Shown: positions 16,859 to 24,373 of the stretch, in pieces | Numbering within the stretch: position 1 is the stretch's first letter | How the letters are laid out: every line of letters begins with the position of its first letter | DNA from: SZUA-37 sp964472525 | GTDB taxonomy: Bacteria > Pseudomonadota > Gammaproteobacteria > UBA6429 > Thiohalophilaceae | Length of the DNA stretch: 64,000 nt | Direction of reading: 5' to 3' | NCBI GenBank assembly: GCA_964472525.1 | Contig: CAYYLL010000001.1 | Coordinates: 62,001-126,000 of the forward strand | Notes under the pieces: generated by a model | Database searches by the model: none | Told to the model about the DNA's origin: nothing | Seen by the model: only the letters and a program-made list of their open reading frames with translations | Program-made: the position numbers and the translations under genes

Positions 16859-17219
16859 ACAAATAAAATTGTTATTCAGGTTGGAGAAAAAAGTAACACA
16901 TATTCTTTAAAAATTAGAAGCAATGTTATACAGTGTGAACAAGTTGATATATCTAAAATCAATACCTGTTTCTTTATCAATCTATATCTTGTTAAAATAC
17001 AGGCATACATATTCATCTACCATTCAGCTTGGTAATGTATAATTTAGTTGATTGGGAATATAATAATTAAGGAGAAGGATGTGGATATTGAAAAAGACAT
17101 TATCAGGGTTACAACTCATATTTCGGTACTTGATGCTAGCATGTTTATGATTCCTTTTTATGTTTTTTCTCTAGGCGCAAAGAGAATGAATCTTTTAGAA
17201 CCTTTGGCAGCTTGAGTCG
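16859..17219. other. AT-rich intergenic stretch after ygfX
   Basis: This 361-base gap holds no confident gene. The only candidate is a 44-codon frame at 17081-17215 with a good Shine-Dalgarno, listed separately. No repeat or terminator was recognised. It marks the start of the accessory segment. Confidence 0.5.
17081..17215 (+). CDS. Possible small protein of 44 residues
   Basis: A GTG at 17081 is preceded by AAGGAG (17069-17074) at 6-base spacing, an ideal ribosome-binding site. It opens 44 codons beginning VDIEKDIIRVTTHIS and ending MNLLEPLAA. An overlapping frame from ATG 17079 gives only 23 residues. No family was recognised. It could be a remnant of a larger gene or chance. The ribosome-binding site is the only support. 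Confidence 0.25.
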   Translation: MDIEKDIIRVTTHISVLDASMFMIPFYVFSLGAKRMNLLEPLAA

Positions 17220-17900
17220 ATGAATTTTACATTGAGTATAATCCTTATGTTTAAGATGCTTTTCCTGCGAGTAAGAGTGAAAGGTATATTAACCATTTTT
17301 GTTGGCTCCATTTTTCTTATAGGCTGTACTACTTTAAATAAAAGTGAATGTTTAAATGCAGACTGGGTGACGATAGGCTATCAGGACGGTTATAAAGGGG
17401 AGTCGCAATCAAGAATTGGAAAGCATCGGAAGGCTTGTGCTGAATATGGTGTTAAACCTGTCTTGAAGCAATATCTTGATGGCTATAAAAAGGGAGTGAC
17501 TGAATTCTGTAGGCCATATCGAGGTTATCGAAGAGGGTTGTTAGGGTATGTGAATCGAGGTGTTTGTAAAGGTTCCATGCGTACCCCATATAATCATGCT
17601 TATCAGCAAGGAAAGCAGCTCTATAATTTAGAACAACAAATTATAGATACTCAAGAAATTATAAATAATATTTCTGAAATCAATAATAACCTCGAGTATG
17701 AACGACAATTTGCAGAACAGAAACTTATCAATTATGAATTAACAAAGGCAAGGCGGGCTCAACTTGTTGAGAGGATTCGGGATATTGATAATAAAAAATT
17801 GAGAAATATTGACCGTATCGAATATCATGAAGGTTTACTTAATAGTCAAATAAATGAAGTTAAATATTTAAAAGAGCAGAATCATTTCAAGAACCATTAG
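17220..17900 (+). CDS. DUF2799 lipoprotein with C-terminal coiled coil
   Basis: A predicted lipoprotein of up to 226 residues. A hydrophobic signal segment ends in LIGC, a lipobox. The middle (about residues 43-120) has the DUF2799 pattern: DWVTIGYQDGYKG, KACAEYGVKP, YLDGYKKGVTEFC and a Gly/Tyr/Arg-rich stretch. Residues 130-225 are charged and heptad-like, so probably a coiled coil. ATGs at 17247 and 17256 are alternative starts and give a more usual signal peptide. Function is unknown. It lies in a segment with decayed genes and may be recently acquired. Confidence 0.65.
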   Translation: MNFTLSIILMFKMLFLRVRVKGILTIFVGSIFLIGCTTLNKSECLNADWVTIGYQDGYKGESQSRIGKHRKACAEYGVKPVLKQYLDGYKKGVTEFCRPYRGYRRGLLGYVNRGVCKGSMRTPYNHAYQQGKQLYNLEQQIIDTQEIINNISEINNNLEYERQFAEQKLINYELTKARRAQLVERIRDIDNKKLRNIDRIEYHEGLLNSQINEVKYLKEQNHFKNH

Positions 17901-17976
17901 TTTAGTTGATAATAATTTTCTGAAAATATTAACAAATTATAAGATTGAATTAGCTGAAAAAATTTATTGTGTTTGA

Positions 17977-18251
17977 TTCTATACTACTCGAAATAAAGGG
18001 TGTGCTCGAGCCTTTAATGATCTTTTCTGTTATTGGCAAGGAAATACAGTAGGAATGCTTACACGATACTATCCTGTCTGGGAATATAATCCATCCTTTA
18101 ATGTAGACGATTCTACATGGAAGAATACCTCAGTAATCTGGTATGCTAGCGCGATTGCTCATGATAGTTATACGCAAATCAGTATGATACTGCTTCAATT
18201 GTTTGTCAGGAAAGTCAAGGCTGGTTAACTGATAGCTTACCTGCGAAGTGG
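17977..18251 (+). pseudogene. Frameshifted gene remnant, unknown function
   Basis: Without a start codon, one frame reads FYTTRNKGCARAFNDL and continues through a WYASAIAHDSYTQ stretch up to about 18176. The reading then makes better sense in another frame (NQYDTASIVCQESQGWLTDS), which runs straight into the duplicated ygfX tail. The first frame ends at TAA 18226-18228. The WYAS-AHDS and later CQESQ-W spacing recalls small secreted proteins with an HD/E-type motif, but the family could not be named. A frameshift near 18170-18180 and the lack of a start mark it as broken. Confidence 0.5.
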
Positions 18252-18440
18252 TTGAATAAAAATGAACCTGAATATATGCTCACAGAATGGCTTATTGTGT
18301 TGTGCTTTAAGATTGGCCAAACTAAAAGAAAGAGCATTCCAATCTTTATCGATATGCTATCACTACAAGCATTTAAAAAGTTGCGAGTGGTGTTACCTTA
18401 TATCTTAAAAGTGAAAAATGAAGTTGTTGCTACAAACTAG
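18252..18440 (+). pseudogene. Partial duplicate of the ygfX 3' end
   Basis: Bases 18264-18411 align without gaps to 16700-16847 inside ygfX (constant offset 1564). The first 80 bases differ at two positions only; the rest is more diverged. The encoded tail EPEYMLTEWLIVL and KKLRVVLPYIL matches YgfX, but both membrane segments are missing. The frame joins to the preceding remnant (WLNKNEPEY), so the copy is fused to unrelated sequence. It is unlikely to make a working YgfX. Confidence 0.75.
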
Positions 18441-18454
18441 TTTTATTTTTCCAA

Positions 18455-18814
18455 TCAAATTTTTTGTTGCTCACGAATTTTAATTATTTTTGTTAAATAT
18501 TTATTTCCCCATACCTGAATTTCTTTAAGCACAGGTACAAGTGTTAAACCAAACTTTGTTATGGAATATTCAACTTTAGGTGGAACCTCGGCAAATACTT
18601 TTCTGTGGATAATCTGGTCAGATTCCAATTCTCGTAATTGTCTTGTTAACATCCTTTGAGTAATACCGGGTAACAGTCTACCTAGTTCGTTGAAACGCCG
18701 AGTGTCGTTCTGTAAATGGTAAAGGATAGGTGTTTTCCATTTTCCACCAATAACATCTATTGCTGCTTCAATAGGACACCCATAACTGCATGCGGGATCT
18801 TTGTGTGTTTTCAT
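18455..18814 (-). CDS. HxlR-family (DUF24) transcriptional regulator
   Basis: A 119-residue winged helix-turn-helix regulator. Family marks are CPIEAAIDVIGGKWKTPILYHL, RFNELGRLLPGITQRMLTRQLRELE and VPPKVEYSITKFG. Cysteines at positions 9 and 13 lie just before the GGKW motif, where DUF24 redox sensors such as YodB and HypR carry their reactive cysteine. It is divergent from a nitroreductase, its likely target. The start ATG at 18814 was chosen; the frame stays open to 18868 but that would cover the inverted repeat at 18844-18866. Confidence 0.85.
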   Translation of the reverse strand: MKTHKDPACSYGCPIEAAIDVIGGKWKTPILYHLQNDTRRFNELGRLLPGITQRMLTRQLRELESDQIIHRKVFAEVPPKVEYSITKFGLTLVPVLKEIQVWGNKYLTKIIKIREQQKI

Positions 18815-18843
18815 GTGGTTGCTCACTGGTAATACATAAATAT

Positions 18844-18866
18844 GGTATACAAAATGATAGTATAGC
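18844..18866. promoter_or_regulatory. Candidate HxlR operator
   Basis: TATAC (18846-18850) and GTATA (18860-18864) are a perfect inverted repeat with a 9-base spacer. Including flanks, GGTATAC and GTATAGC match at six of seven positions. It lies in the divergent region, 30 bases from the regulator start and 85 bases from the nitroreductase start. DUF24 regulators bind short inverted repeats of this layout. The assignment is an inference from position and shape. Confidence 0.5.
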
Positions 18867-18950
18867 ACAAATCTGTACGTACTTATGTTAATGGCTGTTA
18901 TCCGGTAATATTATTTCTTCCTACTTAAAATCAGATTAATGGAGAAAATG

Positions 18951-19553
18951 ATGAACACTATCGATGCAATAAAGAGTCGGCGGGCAATTAAGCATTATGA
19001 TGCAGAGCATCAAATGACGGAAGAAGAAATAACCGAGTTATTATCACTGGCTATTTTATCTCCTACAGCTTTTAATATTCAGAATTGGCGTTTTGTTGTT
19101 GTGCGCGACACTAAATTAAGACAAAAAATACGTAAAAGTGCATGGGATCAGGCACAGGTTACCGATACGTCTTTATTTATTGTGCTGACAGCGGATTTAA
19201 AGGCATGGGAAAAGCAGCCCGTTCGTTATTGGAAAAATGCGGCTAAAGAAGTTCAGGATTTTATGTTGCCTGCTATTGATGCGTATTATCGAGACAAGGA
19301 TCAGGTTCAACGCGATGAGGCAATGCGATCCTGCGGTATTGTTGCGCAAACATTAATGTTGGCCGCGAAATCATTAGGCTATGATTCTTGTCCTATGGAT
19401 GGTTTTGATTTTGATCAGGTAGCCGAGCTTATTAACTTACCGGATGATCATGTTATTGCGATGTTTGTTGCCATTGGCAAAGGAACTAAAGATGCATGGC
19501 CACGGCCTGGGCAGCTATCCTTAGATGATGTTGTTATATCAAATAGCTTTTAA
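18951..19553 (+). CDS. Nitroreductase family protein
   Basis: A 200-residue FMN-dependent oxidoreductase. The N-terminal SRRAIKHYDAEHQMTEEE and LSLAILSPTAFNIQNWRFV are the nitroreductase signatures that bind FMN. The later AAKSLGYDSCPMDGFD and MFVAIGKG complete the fold. Such enzymes reduce nitro compounds or quinones with NAD(P)H; the natural substrate is not predictable. The ATG at 18951 is chosen because GGAG (18941-18944) lies 6 bases upstream. Earlier ATGs at 18939 and 18948 are too close to or within it. The divergent HxlR gene is the probable regulator. Confidence 0.87.
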   Translation: MNTIDAIKSRRAIKHYDAEHQMTEEEITELLSLAILSPTAFNIQNWRFVVVRDTKLRQKIRKSAWDQAQVTDTSLFIVLTADLKAWEKQPVRYWKNAAKEVQDFMLPAIDAYYRDKDQVQRDEAMRSCGIVAQTLMLAAKSLGYDSCPMDGFDFDQVAELINLPDDHVIAMFVAIGKGTKDAWPRPGQLSLDDVVISNSF

Positions 19554-19594
19554 AAAGCAGTGTTTGCAAAGGTGATGTTTAAAGGATAAAGGCT

Positions 19595-19628
19595 GGTTGA
19601 GGTTAGAGTAAAAACTCTGACTTCAACC
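19595..19628. terminator. Hairpin between convergent nitroreductase and nadB
   Basis: GGTTGAGGTTAGAG (19595-19608) and CTCTGACTTCAACC (19615-19628) can pair over 14 bases, two of them G-U in the plus-strand RNA, around the loop TAAAAA. There is no following T-run, so it is not a classical intrinsic terminator. Its place between two gene ends suggests a role in 3'-end formation. Confidence 0.4.
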
Positions 19629-19702
19629 CCTAGAATATAGATACAAATTTTTCAAAAAAAAACGTGGTGCATGACAAAATTTTAACAGTTCTTATTTCTT
19701 TA

Positions 19703-21466
19703 TCAAGTAGTCACATCCACTAATATATCAACATCACTATTTTCTTTATAATTTTCCGGCGTAAGAACGGTATTAGTTTTTTGTTTCGATGTTTCAGGAT
19801 AATCGAGCGTATAGTGTAAGCCACGACTTTCTTTTCGCTGAATAGCAGATTCAACAATTAGACTGGCGGTATCTACCAGATTGCGTAGCTCGATTAAGTC
19901 ATTGGTGATGCGGAAGTTGCCGTAGTAGTCGGTTATTTCCTGTTTGAGTAAATTGATTCGGCTCTTGGCGCGTTGCAAACGTTTATTGGTGCGTACAATA
20001 CCAACATAGTCCCACATAAAGCGGCGCAGTTCGTCCCAGTTATGCGTGACCACCACTTCTTCATCGGAATCGGTTACGCGGCTTTCATCCCATTCGGGTA
20101 ATTTAATGGGCATTTTAATGTGTGTTTGTTGTTTTATATGTTCACTGGCAGACTGGGCAAACACTAAACATTCAAGTATCGAGTTACTGGCCATTCGGTT
20201 GGCTCCGTGCAGACCGGTAAAGGCTACTTCACCAATGGCGTATAAACCGGCAACATCGGTTTGCCCGTACTTGTTTGTCATTACGCCGCCACAGGTATAG
20301 TGGGCAGCAGGTACAACGGGGATGGCCTGCTTTGATATGTCAAAGCCAAATTCCCTGCAACGTTGGGAAACGGTTGGGAAATGTCGTTGAATAAAATCAA
20401 AGGGCTTGTGAGATATGTCGAGTAATACATTGTCGGCACCGATGCGTTTCATTTCATGATCGATAGCGCGTGCAACAATGTCGCGTGGTGCGAGTTCGGC
20501 ACGTTTATCAAACTTTTGCATAAAACGTGTACCATCGGGTAACAGCAGTTTTGCACCTTCACCTCGGAGTGCTTCTGTAATAAGAAATGATTTGGCATCC
20601 TGATGGTATAAACAGGTTGGATGGAATTGATTAAATTCCATATTGGCCACGCGGCAGCCGGCTCGCCATGCCATGGCAATCCCGTCACCGGTGGCGGTAT
20701 CTGGGTTGGTCGTGTAAAGATACACTTTACTAGCACCGCCATTGGCTAAAATCACAAACTTGGCATGAAAAACGTTAACGCTGGCTTTATCCCTGTCGAG
20801 TACGTAAGCGCCTAAACAGCGGTTATGCTGACGTCTTTCATTAGTTGTGGCATTAGTTATGGGCTGCTTTGTGATTTGTTGTTCCTTGAGGGTATTCACT
20901 TTTGCAGCATTAACTTTTTCCTGAGTGATTAAATCAACGGCGATATGATTTTCGAAAATTTCGATGTTTTTGTGTTGTTTTGCCATGGCCGCAAGTGATG
21001 TTTCAACGGCTCGTCCGGTTGCGTCGGTTGCATGAATAACTCGACGATGGCTGTGACCACCTTCTCGGGTTAAATGGTAAGCATCGGTGTTGGTGCCGGC
21101 CTCATTTCGAGTAAATTTAATGCCTTGATCGATCAACCAGTGAATATTTTCTTTGCCGTGTCTAACGGTAAAATCGACGATTTCAGGGTTAGATAAGCCT
21201 GCTCCAGCGATTAAAGTGTCCTGAACATGCGATTCAATAGAATCGTCTCTGTCGAGTACCGCAGCAATCCCGCCTTGTGCGTATAAAGTACAGCTCTCAG
21301 TTAAAATCCCCTTTGTAATCAATTGGATATGATGAGTGTCAGCAAGGCGTAAAGCTGCGCTAAGCCCAGCTGCGCCACCGCCAATAATCAACACATCAGC
21401 ACTTTTATGTGTATGAGGATGCGGCTGAGAAGTGACGAGGGACTTCATGATGTTCTTAATATCCAT
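19703..21466 (-). CDS. nadB: L-aspartate oxidase
   Basis: A 587-residue flavoenzyme making iminoaspartate from aspartate, the first step of NAD synthesis. The FAD-binding start is VLIIGGGAAGLSAALRLA. TLYAQGGIAA, NQFHPTCLY, TEALRGEGA and HYTCGGVMTNKYG are family marks shared with SdhA-type flavoproteins. It is about 45 residues longer than E. coli NadB. The extra is an N-terminal lead of about 20 residues and a Thr/Gln/Asn-rich insert near residues 190-215. It is divergent from rpoE, the common arrangement in gammaproteobacteria. Confidence 0.94.
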   Translation of the reverse strand: MDIKNIMKSLVTSQPHPHTHKSADVLIIGGGAAGLSAALRLADTHHIQLITKGILTESCTLYAQGGIAAVLDRDDSIESHVQDTLIAGAGLSNPEIVDFTVRHGKENIHWLIDQGIKFTRNEAGTNTDAYHLTREGGHSHRRVIHATDATGRAVETSLAAMAKQHKNIEIFENHIAVDLITQEKVNAAKVNTLKEQQITKQPITNATTNERRQHNRCLGAYVLDRDKASVNVFHAKFVILANGGASKVYLYTTNPDTATGDGIAMAWRAGCRVANMEFNQFHPTCLYHQDAKSFLITEALRGEGAKLLLPDGTRFMQKFDKRAELAPRDIVARAIDHEMKRIGADNVLLDISHKPFDFIQRHFPTVSQRCREFGFDISKQAIPVVPAAHYTCGGVMTNKYGQTDVAGLYAIGEVAFTGLHGANRMASNSILECLVFAQSASEHIKQQTHIKMPIKLPEWDESRVTDSDEEVVVTHNWDELRRFMWDYVGIVRTNKRLQRAKSRINLLKQEITDYYGNFRITNDLIELRNLVDTASLIVESAIQRKESRGLHYTLDYPETSKQKTNTVLTPENYKENSDVDILVDVTT

Positions 21467-21593
21467 AGGTTTATCATCGCGCGTTATTTGCCTATTGACA
21501 ACTGATTAAAATGGATAGTTAGGTTCGATTTGTAATAGAATGCCAAGATGCTGAGTTTATTAGAAAATAGTATGACTTATAGAACAAATAATC

Positions 21594-21620
21594 GAACTTT
21601 GGGCAAAAAAGCGAGTCATA
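21594..21620 (+). promoter_or_regulatory. Sigma-E (AlgU) type promoter upstream of rpoE
   Basis: GAACTT at 21594-21599 is followed after 16 bases by TCATA at 21616-21620. This fits the sigma-E consensus GAACTT-N16-TCnnA and lies 50 bases before the rpoE start. It suggests the operon controls itself, as known in E. coli and Pseudomonas. Confidence 0.55.
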
Positions 21621-21670
21621 TTACCAGACTACTGATTACCTTAAGTAATGTTGAATTGGAGAGTAATTAG

Positions 21671-22258
21671 ATGTCTGACAAGGCCGCTGATCAACAACTT
21701 GTTGAGCGTGTGCAAAAAGGTGATAAGCGTGCATTTGATTTGTTGGTCATTAAATACCAACAGCGGATTATGAACGTGATTTCGCGCTTTGTTAATGATT
21801 TTGCCGAGGTACAGGATCTAGCTCAGGAAACTTTTATCAAAGCCTACCGAGCGTTACCTAATTTTAGAGGCGACAGTGCATTTTATACTTGGCTTTATCG
21901 AATTGGTATTAACACGGCCAAAAATCATCTAGTTGCAAGAGGCCGTCGCCCACCAAGTGCTGATGTAGATGCAACTGAAGCAGAATACTACGAAGGTGAG
22001 TCTTCGTTAAAAGATCAAGCAACACCGGAACGCATTGCATTAACCGATGAAATTGGAAAAGTTGTCTTTGATGCAATCGAACAATTACCCGAAGATTTAC
22101 GGATGGCTATTACCTTACGTGAATTAGAAGGCTTAAGTTATGACGAAATTGCAGAAGCGATGGACTGTCCAATCGGTACAGTTCGTTCCCGAATTTTTCG
22201 TGCACGGGAAACGATTGATTTAAAACTTAAACCTTTAATGGAAGAGGCCGATAATTAG
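21671..22258 (+). CDS. rpoE: RNA polymerase sigma-E factor (RpoE/AlgU)
   Basis: A 195-residue ECF sigma factor for envelope stress. Region 2 reads DLLVIKYQQRIMNVISRFV, then FAEVQDLAQETFIKAYRAL. Region 4 reads LPEDLRMAITLRELEGLSYDEIAEAM, then CPIGTVRSRIFRARE. This is the RpoE/AlgU subgroup. It is the first gene of rpoE-rseA-rseB-rseC-mucD. In the known system RseA holds it at the inner membrane until misfolded outer-membrane proteins trigger proteolysis. Confidence 0.97.
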   Translation: MSDKAADQQLVERVQKGDKRAFDLLVIKYQQRIMNVISRFVNDFAEVQDLAQETFIKAYRALPNFRGDSAFYTWLYRIGINTAKNHLVARGRRPPSADVDATEAEYYEGESSLKDQATPERIALTDEIGKVVFDAIEQLPEDLRMAITLRELEGLSYDEIAEAMDCPIGTVRSRIFRARETIDLKLKPLMEEADN

Positions 22259-22337
22259 TTAAGGCCAGTGATAGTTTAAGACCAGTATTTTAATACCAAC
22301 TGAAATATTAAGAGAAACCAACAGTGAGAGAAATCAG

Positions 22338-22904
22338 ATGAGCGATTCAATACATGACAAAACAAATGAAAAGATTTCGTCATTACTTGATGACGAGCAA
22401 ACCGTCGACAGTACTTTGATAAATTCCTTGTTGAATAGCAAAGAAACAAAAGCAAAGTGGGCTCGTTACAACCTTGTCAGCGATGTTCTCAACGATCGCT
22501 ACCAACATAAAGTTGATAAAGCTTGGTTTGTTGAACTTAGTGATAAGTTAGATGATGAACCCACTATTTTGGCACCGAGAGTGAATCGTACTTTTACACA
22601 AAAGCTTGTTAAGCAAGTCACGGGTTTTGCGGTTGCTGCGACGGTTGCAATGGTTGCTATTTTAAGTCTGCAACAAACACAGGTCTCCGAAATAGATTCG
22701 GGAGCGAAAATTGCGCAGCTGCCTTTAGCATCTAGCGACATTAAACCTGTTTCCTTACGTTTAAATAAAGCTGCCGAGTCAAAATTAAATGGTTATCTTG
22801 TTAATCACTATGAGCATTCTATTACAGGCCAAATGCAAGGTTTAATGCCTTATATGCGAATGGTCAGTGTGACACCAGCAGAACGAATTGTGCATGAAAA
22901 ATAA
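22338..22904 (+). CDS. rseA: Anti-sigma-E factor RseA (MucA)
   Basis: A 188-residue single-pass inner-membrane protein. The cytoplasmic sigma-binding part starts near EKISSLLDDEQTVD and contains KAKWARYNLVSDVLNDRY. The membrane segment is at about residues 97-113 (TGFAVAATVAMVAILSL). The rest is periplasmic and would meet RseB. It is released by regulated proteolysis in the known pathway. It follows rpoE by 79 bases and overlaps rseB. Confidence 0.92.
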   Translation: MSDSIHDKTNEKISSLLDDEQTVDSTLINSLLNSKETKAKWARYNLVSDVLNDRYQHKVDKAWFVELSDKLDDEPTILAPRVNRTFTQKLVKQVTGFAVAATVAMVAILSLQQTQVSEIDSGAKIAQLPLASSDIKPVSLRLNKAAESKLNGYLVNHYEHSITGQMQGLMPYMRMVSVTPAERIVHEK

Positions 22905-23871
22905 GTTTTTAGTTTTTATTACGAGTTTATTGTTTTCTATTAGCACTCTTGCTGCTGCTGAGCCTGCGAATAACAAACAAATTGAATTCTGGTTAGTTAA
23001 AATGCATCGTGCGGAGCATATGATAAACTATCAGGGTATTTTTGTTTATGGGCAACAAAATAATTTAAGTTCAATGAAAATTGTACACAGTATCGATGGT
23101 GTCAGTGAGCGAGAACGTTTGCTGTCGTTGGATGGTACTGGGCGCGAAGTGTTACGCACTAATAGTTCAGTAACTTGTATTATTCCAGACAGCAAATCGG
23201 TAATGGTCGAAAAAAGTAGACCGAGTTCCAATTTCCCTCCTGCCTTTCCTGTTAAGCTTAAGAAGTTATCAGATAATTATAATTTTTATTTATCGGGTAA
23301 AGAAATGGTGGCGGGGCAAATAACCCAAAAGATTACAATTAAACCTAAAGATCAATATCGATACGGCCATATTTTATGGATTGATGAAAAATCGGGTTTA
23401 CTGCTTAAAACTCATCTAATGAATGAACATGGGCAACCGGTTGAACAGTTTATGTTTACCCAAATTGATTACATGGACAAAGTCCCTGACAAGTTACTAG
23501 AGCCTTCAGTCAATGGTAAGAATTTTACTTGGTATGAATCTGCTGCCTCTAAAAAAGAAGAGGTAAACGCACCGAGTCAATGGGGCGTAAAACGTTTACC
23601 AAAAGGATTTAATGCGGATGTGAACTTTAAACATGTTATGCCGCGTAGTGGTGTGGCAATGGAGCAGTTAATGTTTTCTGATGGTTTAACGTCCATATCA
23701 GTTTTTATCGAAAGACCCACGAATAAAAATGACCAAATTACAGGTTATTCAAGGATGGGGGCAATCAATGCTTGTGGTCGAACCTTAAAAAATGGCCAAC
23801 ATGTTACCGTACTAGGTGCCGTCACTCATGCCGCAATAAAAATGATATGTGACTCTGTTTATTTGAAATAA
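22894..23871 (+). CDS. rseB: Sigma-E regulator RseB (MucB)
   Basis: A periplasmic protein of 325 residues that binds RseA and shields it from the first protease. A signal peptide is visible (KNKFLVFITSLLFSISTLAAAE). The first domain (about residues 28-210) is the LolA-like MucB/RseB fold, with NYQGIFVYGQ and ILWIDEKSGLLLKTHLM. The second domain contains WGVKRLPKGF. The ATG at 22894 is preferred to a TTG at 22888, which would add two residues. It overlaps rseA by 11 bases, suggesting coupled translation. Confidence 0.92.
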   Translation: MKNKFLVFITSLLFSISTLAAAEPANNKQIEFWLVKMHRAEHMINYQGIFVYGQQNNLSSMKIVHSIDGVSERERLLSLDGTGREVLRTNSSVTCIIPDSKSVMVEKSRPSSNFPPAFPVKLKKLSDNYNFYLSGKEMVAGQITQKITIKPKDQYRYGHILWIDEKSGLLLKTHLMNEHGQPVEQFMFTQIDYMDKVPDKLLEPSVNGKNFTWYESAASKKEEVNAPSQWGVKRLPKGFNADVNFKHVMPRSGVAMEQLMFSDGLTSISVFIERPTNKNDQITGYSRMGAINACGRTLKNGQHVTVLGAVTHAAIKMICDSVYLK

Positions 23872-23880
23872 TTTGAAAGT

Positions 23881-24363
23881 ATGATTGAGCAATCTGCAAA
23901 AGTACGACGTTGTGATAACGGCAAAATCTTTGTTGAAGTTAATTCACAATCCAGCTGTGGTTCCTGTTCGGCTCGAGCCGGTTGTGGCAAGTCATTACTC
24001 GACAATGTTTTTAAAACGAAACCATTACATATTGCAGTCGATAATACCATGGGAGCCAGAGTGAACGACGATGTGATTATTGGTTTAAATGAATCGGCGT
24101 TATTGCAAGTTTCTTTTTACTTGTATTTATTACCTCTGTTAACTATGTTGGTTGCTGCTATTGGTGTGGTTTATTTAGTCTCTGATCAATATTCAGAAAT
24201 TAGTTCTATTATTGCAGCGGTAATTGGTTTGTTTGTAGGTAGCCGTTTTTCTCGCGGTATTTTAAATAGCAAAGAGAAAGATCAGAACAAAATGTTTCAA
24301 CCGGTTCTGATAAAAGTTATCCCTAATTTGTTATCAACGGAAATGGGTTCATCCCAAGCTTAG
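23881..24363 (+). CDS. rseC: SoxR-reducing system / sigma-E operon protein RseC
   Basis: A 160-residue inner-membrane protein. The N-terminal cytoplasmic part has the cysteine cluster CGSCSARAGCG (residues 26-36) typical of RseC. Two hydrophobic segments follow at about 76-96 and 100-120. RseC relatives help reduce SoxR or take part in Rnf/Rsx-type electron transfer, and in Pseudomonas the homologue MucC modulates the sigma-E response. The exact role here is not decidable. Confidence 0.87.
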   Translation: MIEQSAKVRRCDNGKIFVEVNSQSSCGSCSARAGCGKSLLDNVFKTKPLHIAVDNTMGARVNDDVIIGLNESALLQVSFYLYLLPLLTMLVAAIGVVYLVSDQYSEISSIIAAVIGLFVGSRFSRGILNSKEKDQNKMFQPVLIKVIPNLLSTEMGSSQA

Positions 24364-24373
24364 GAGTTTTATT

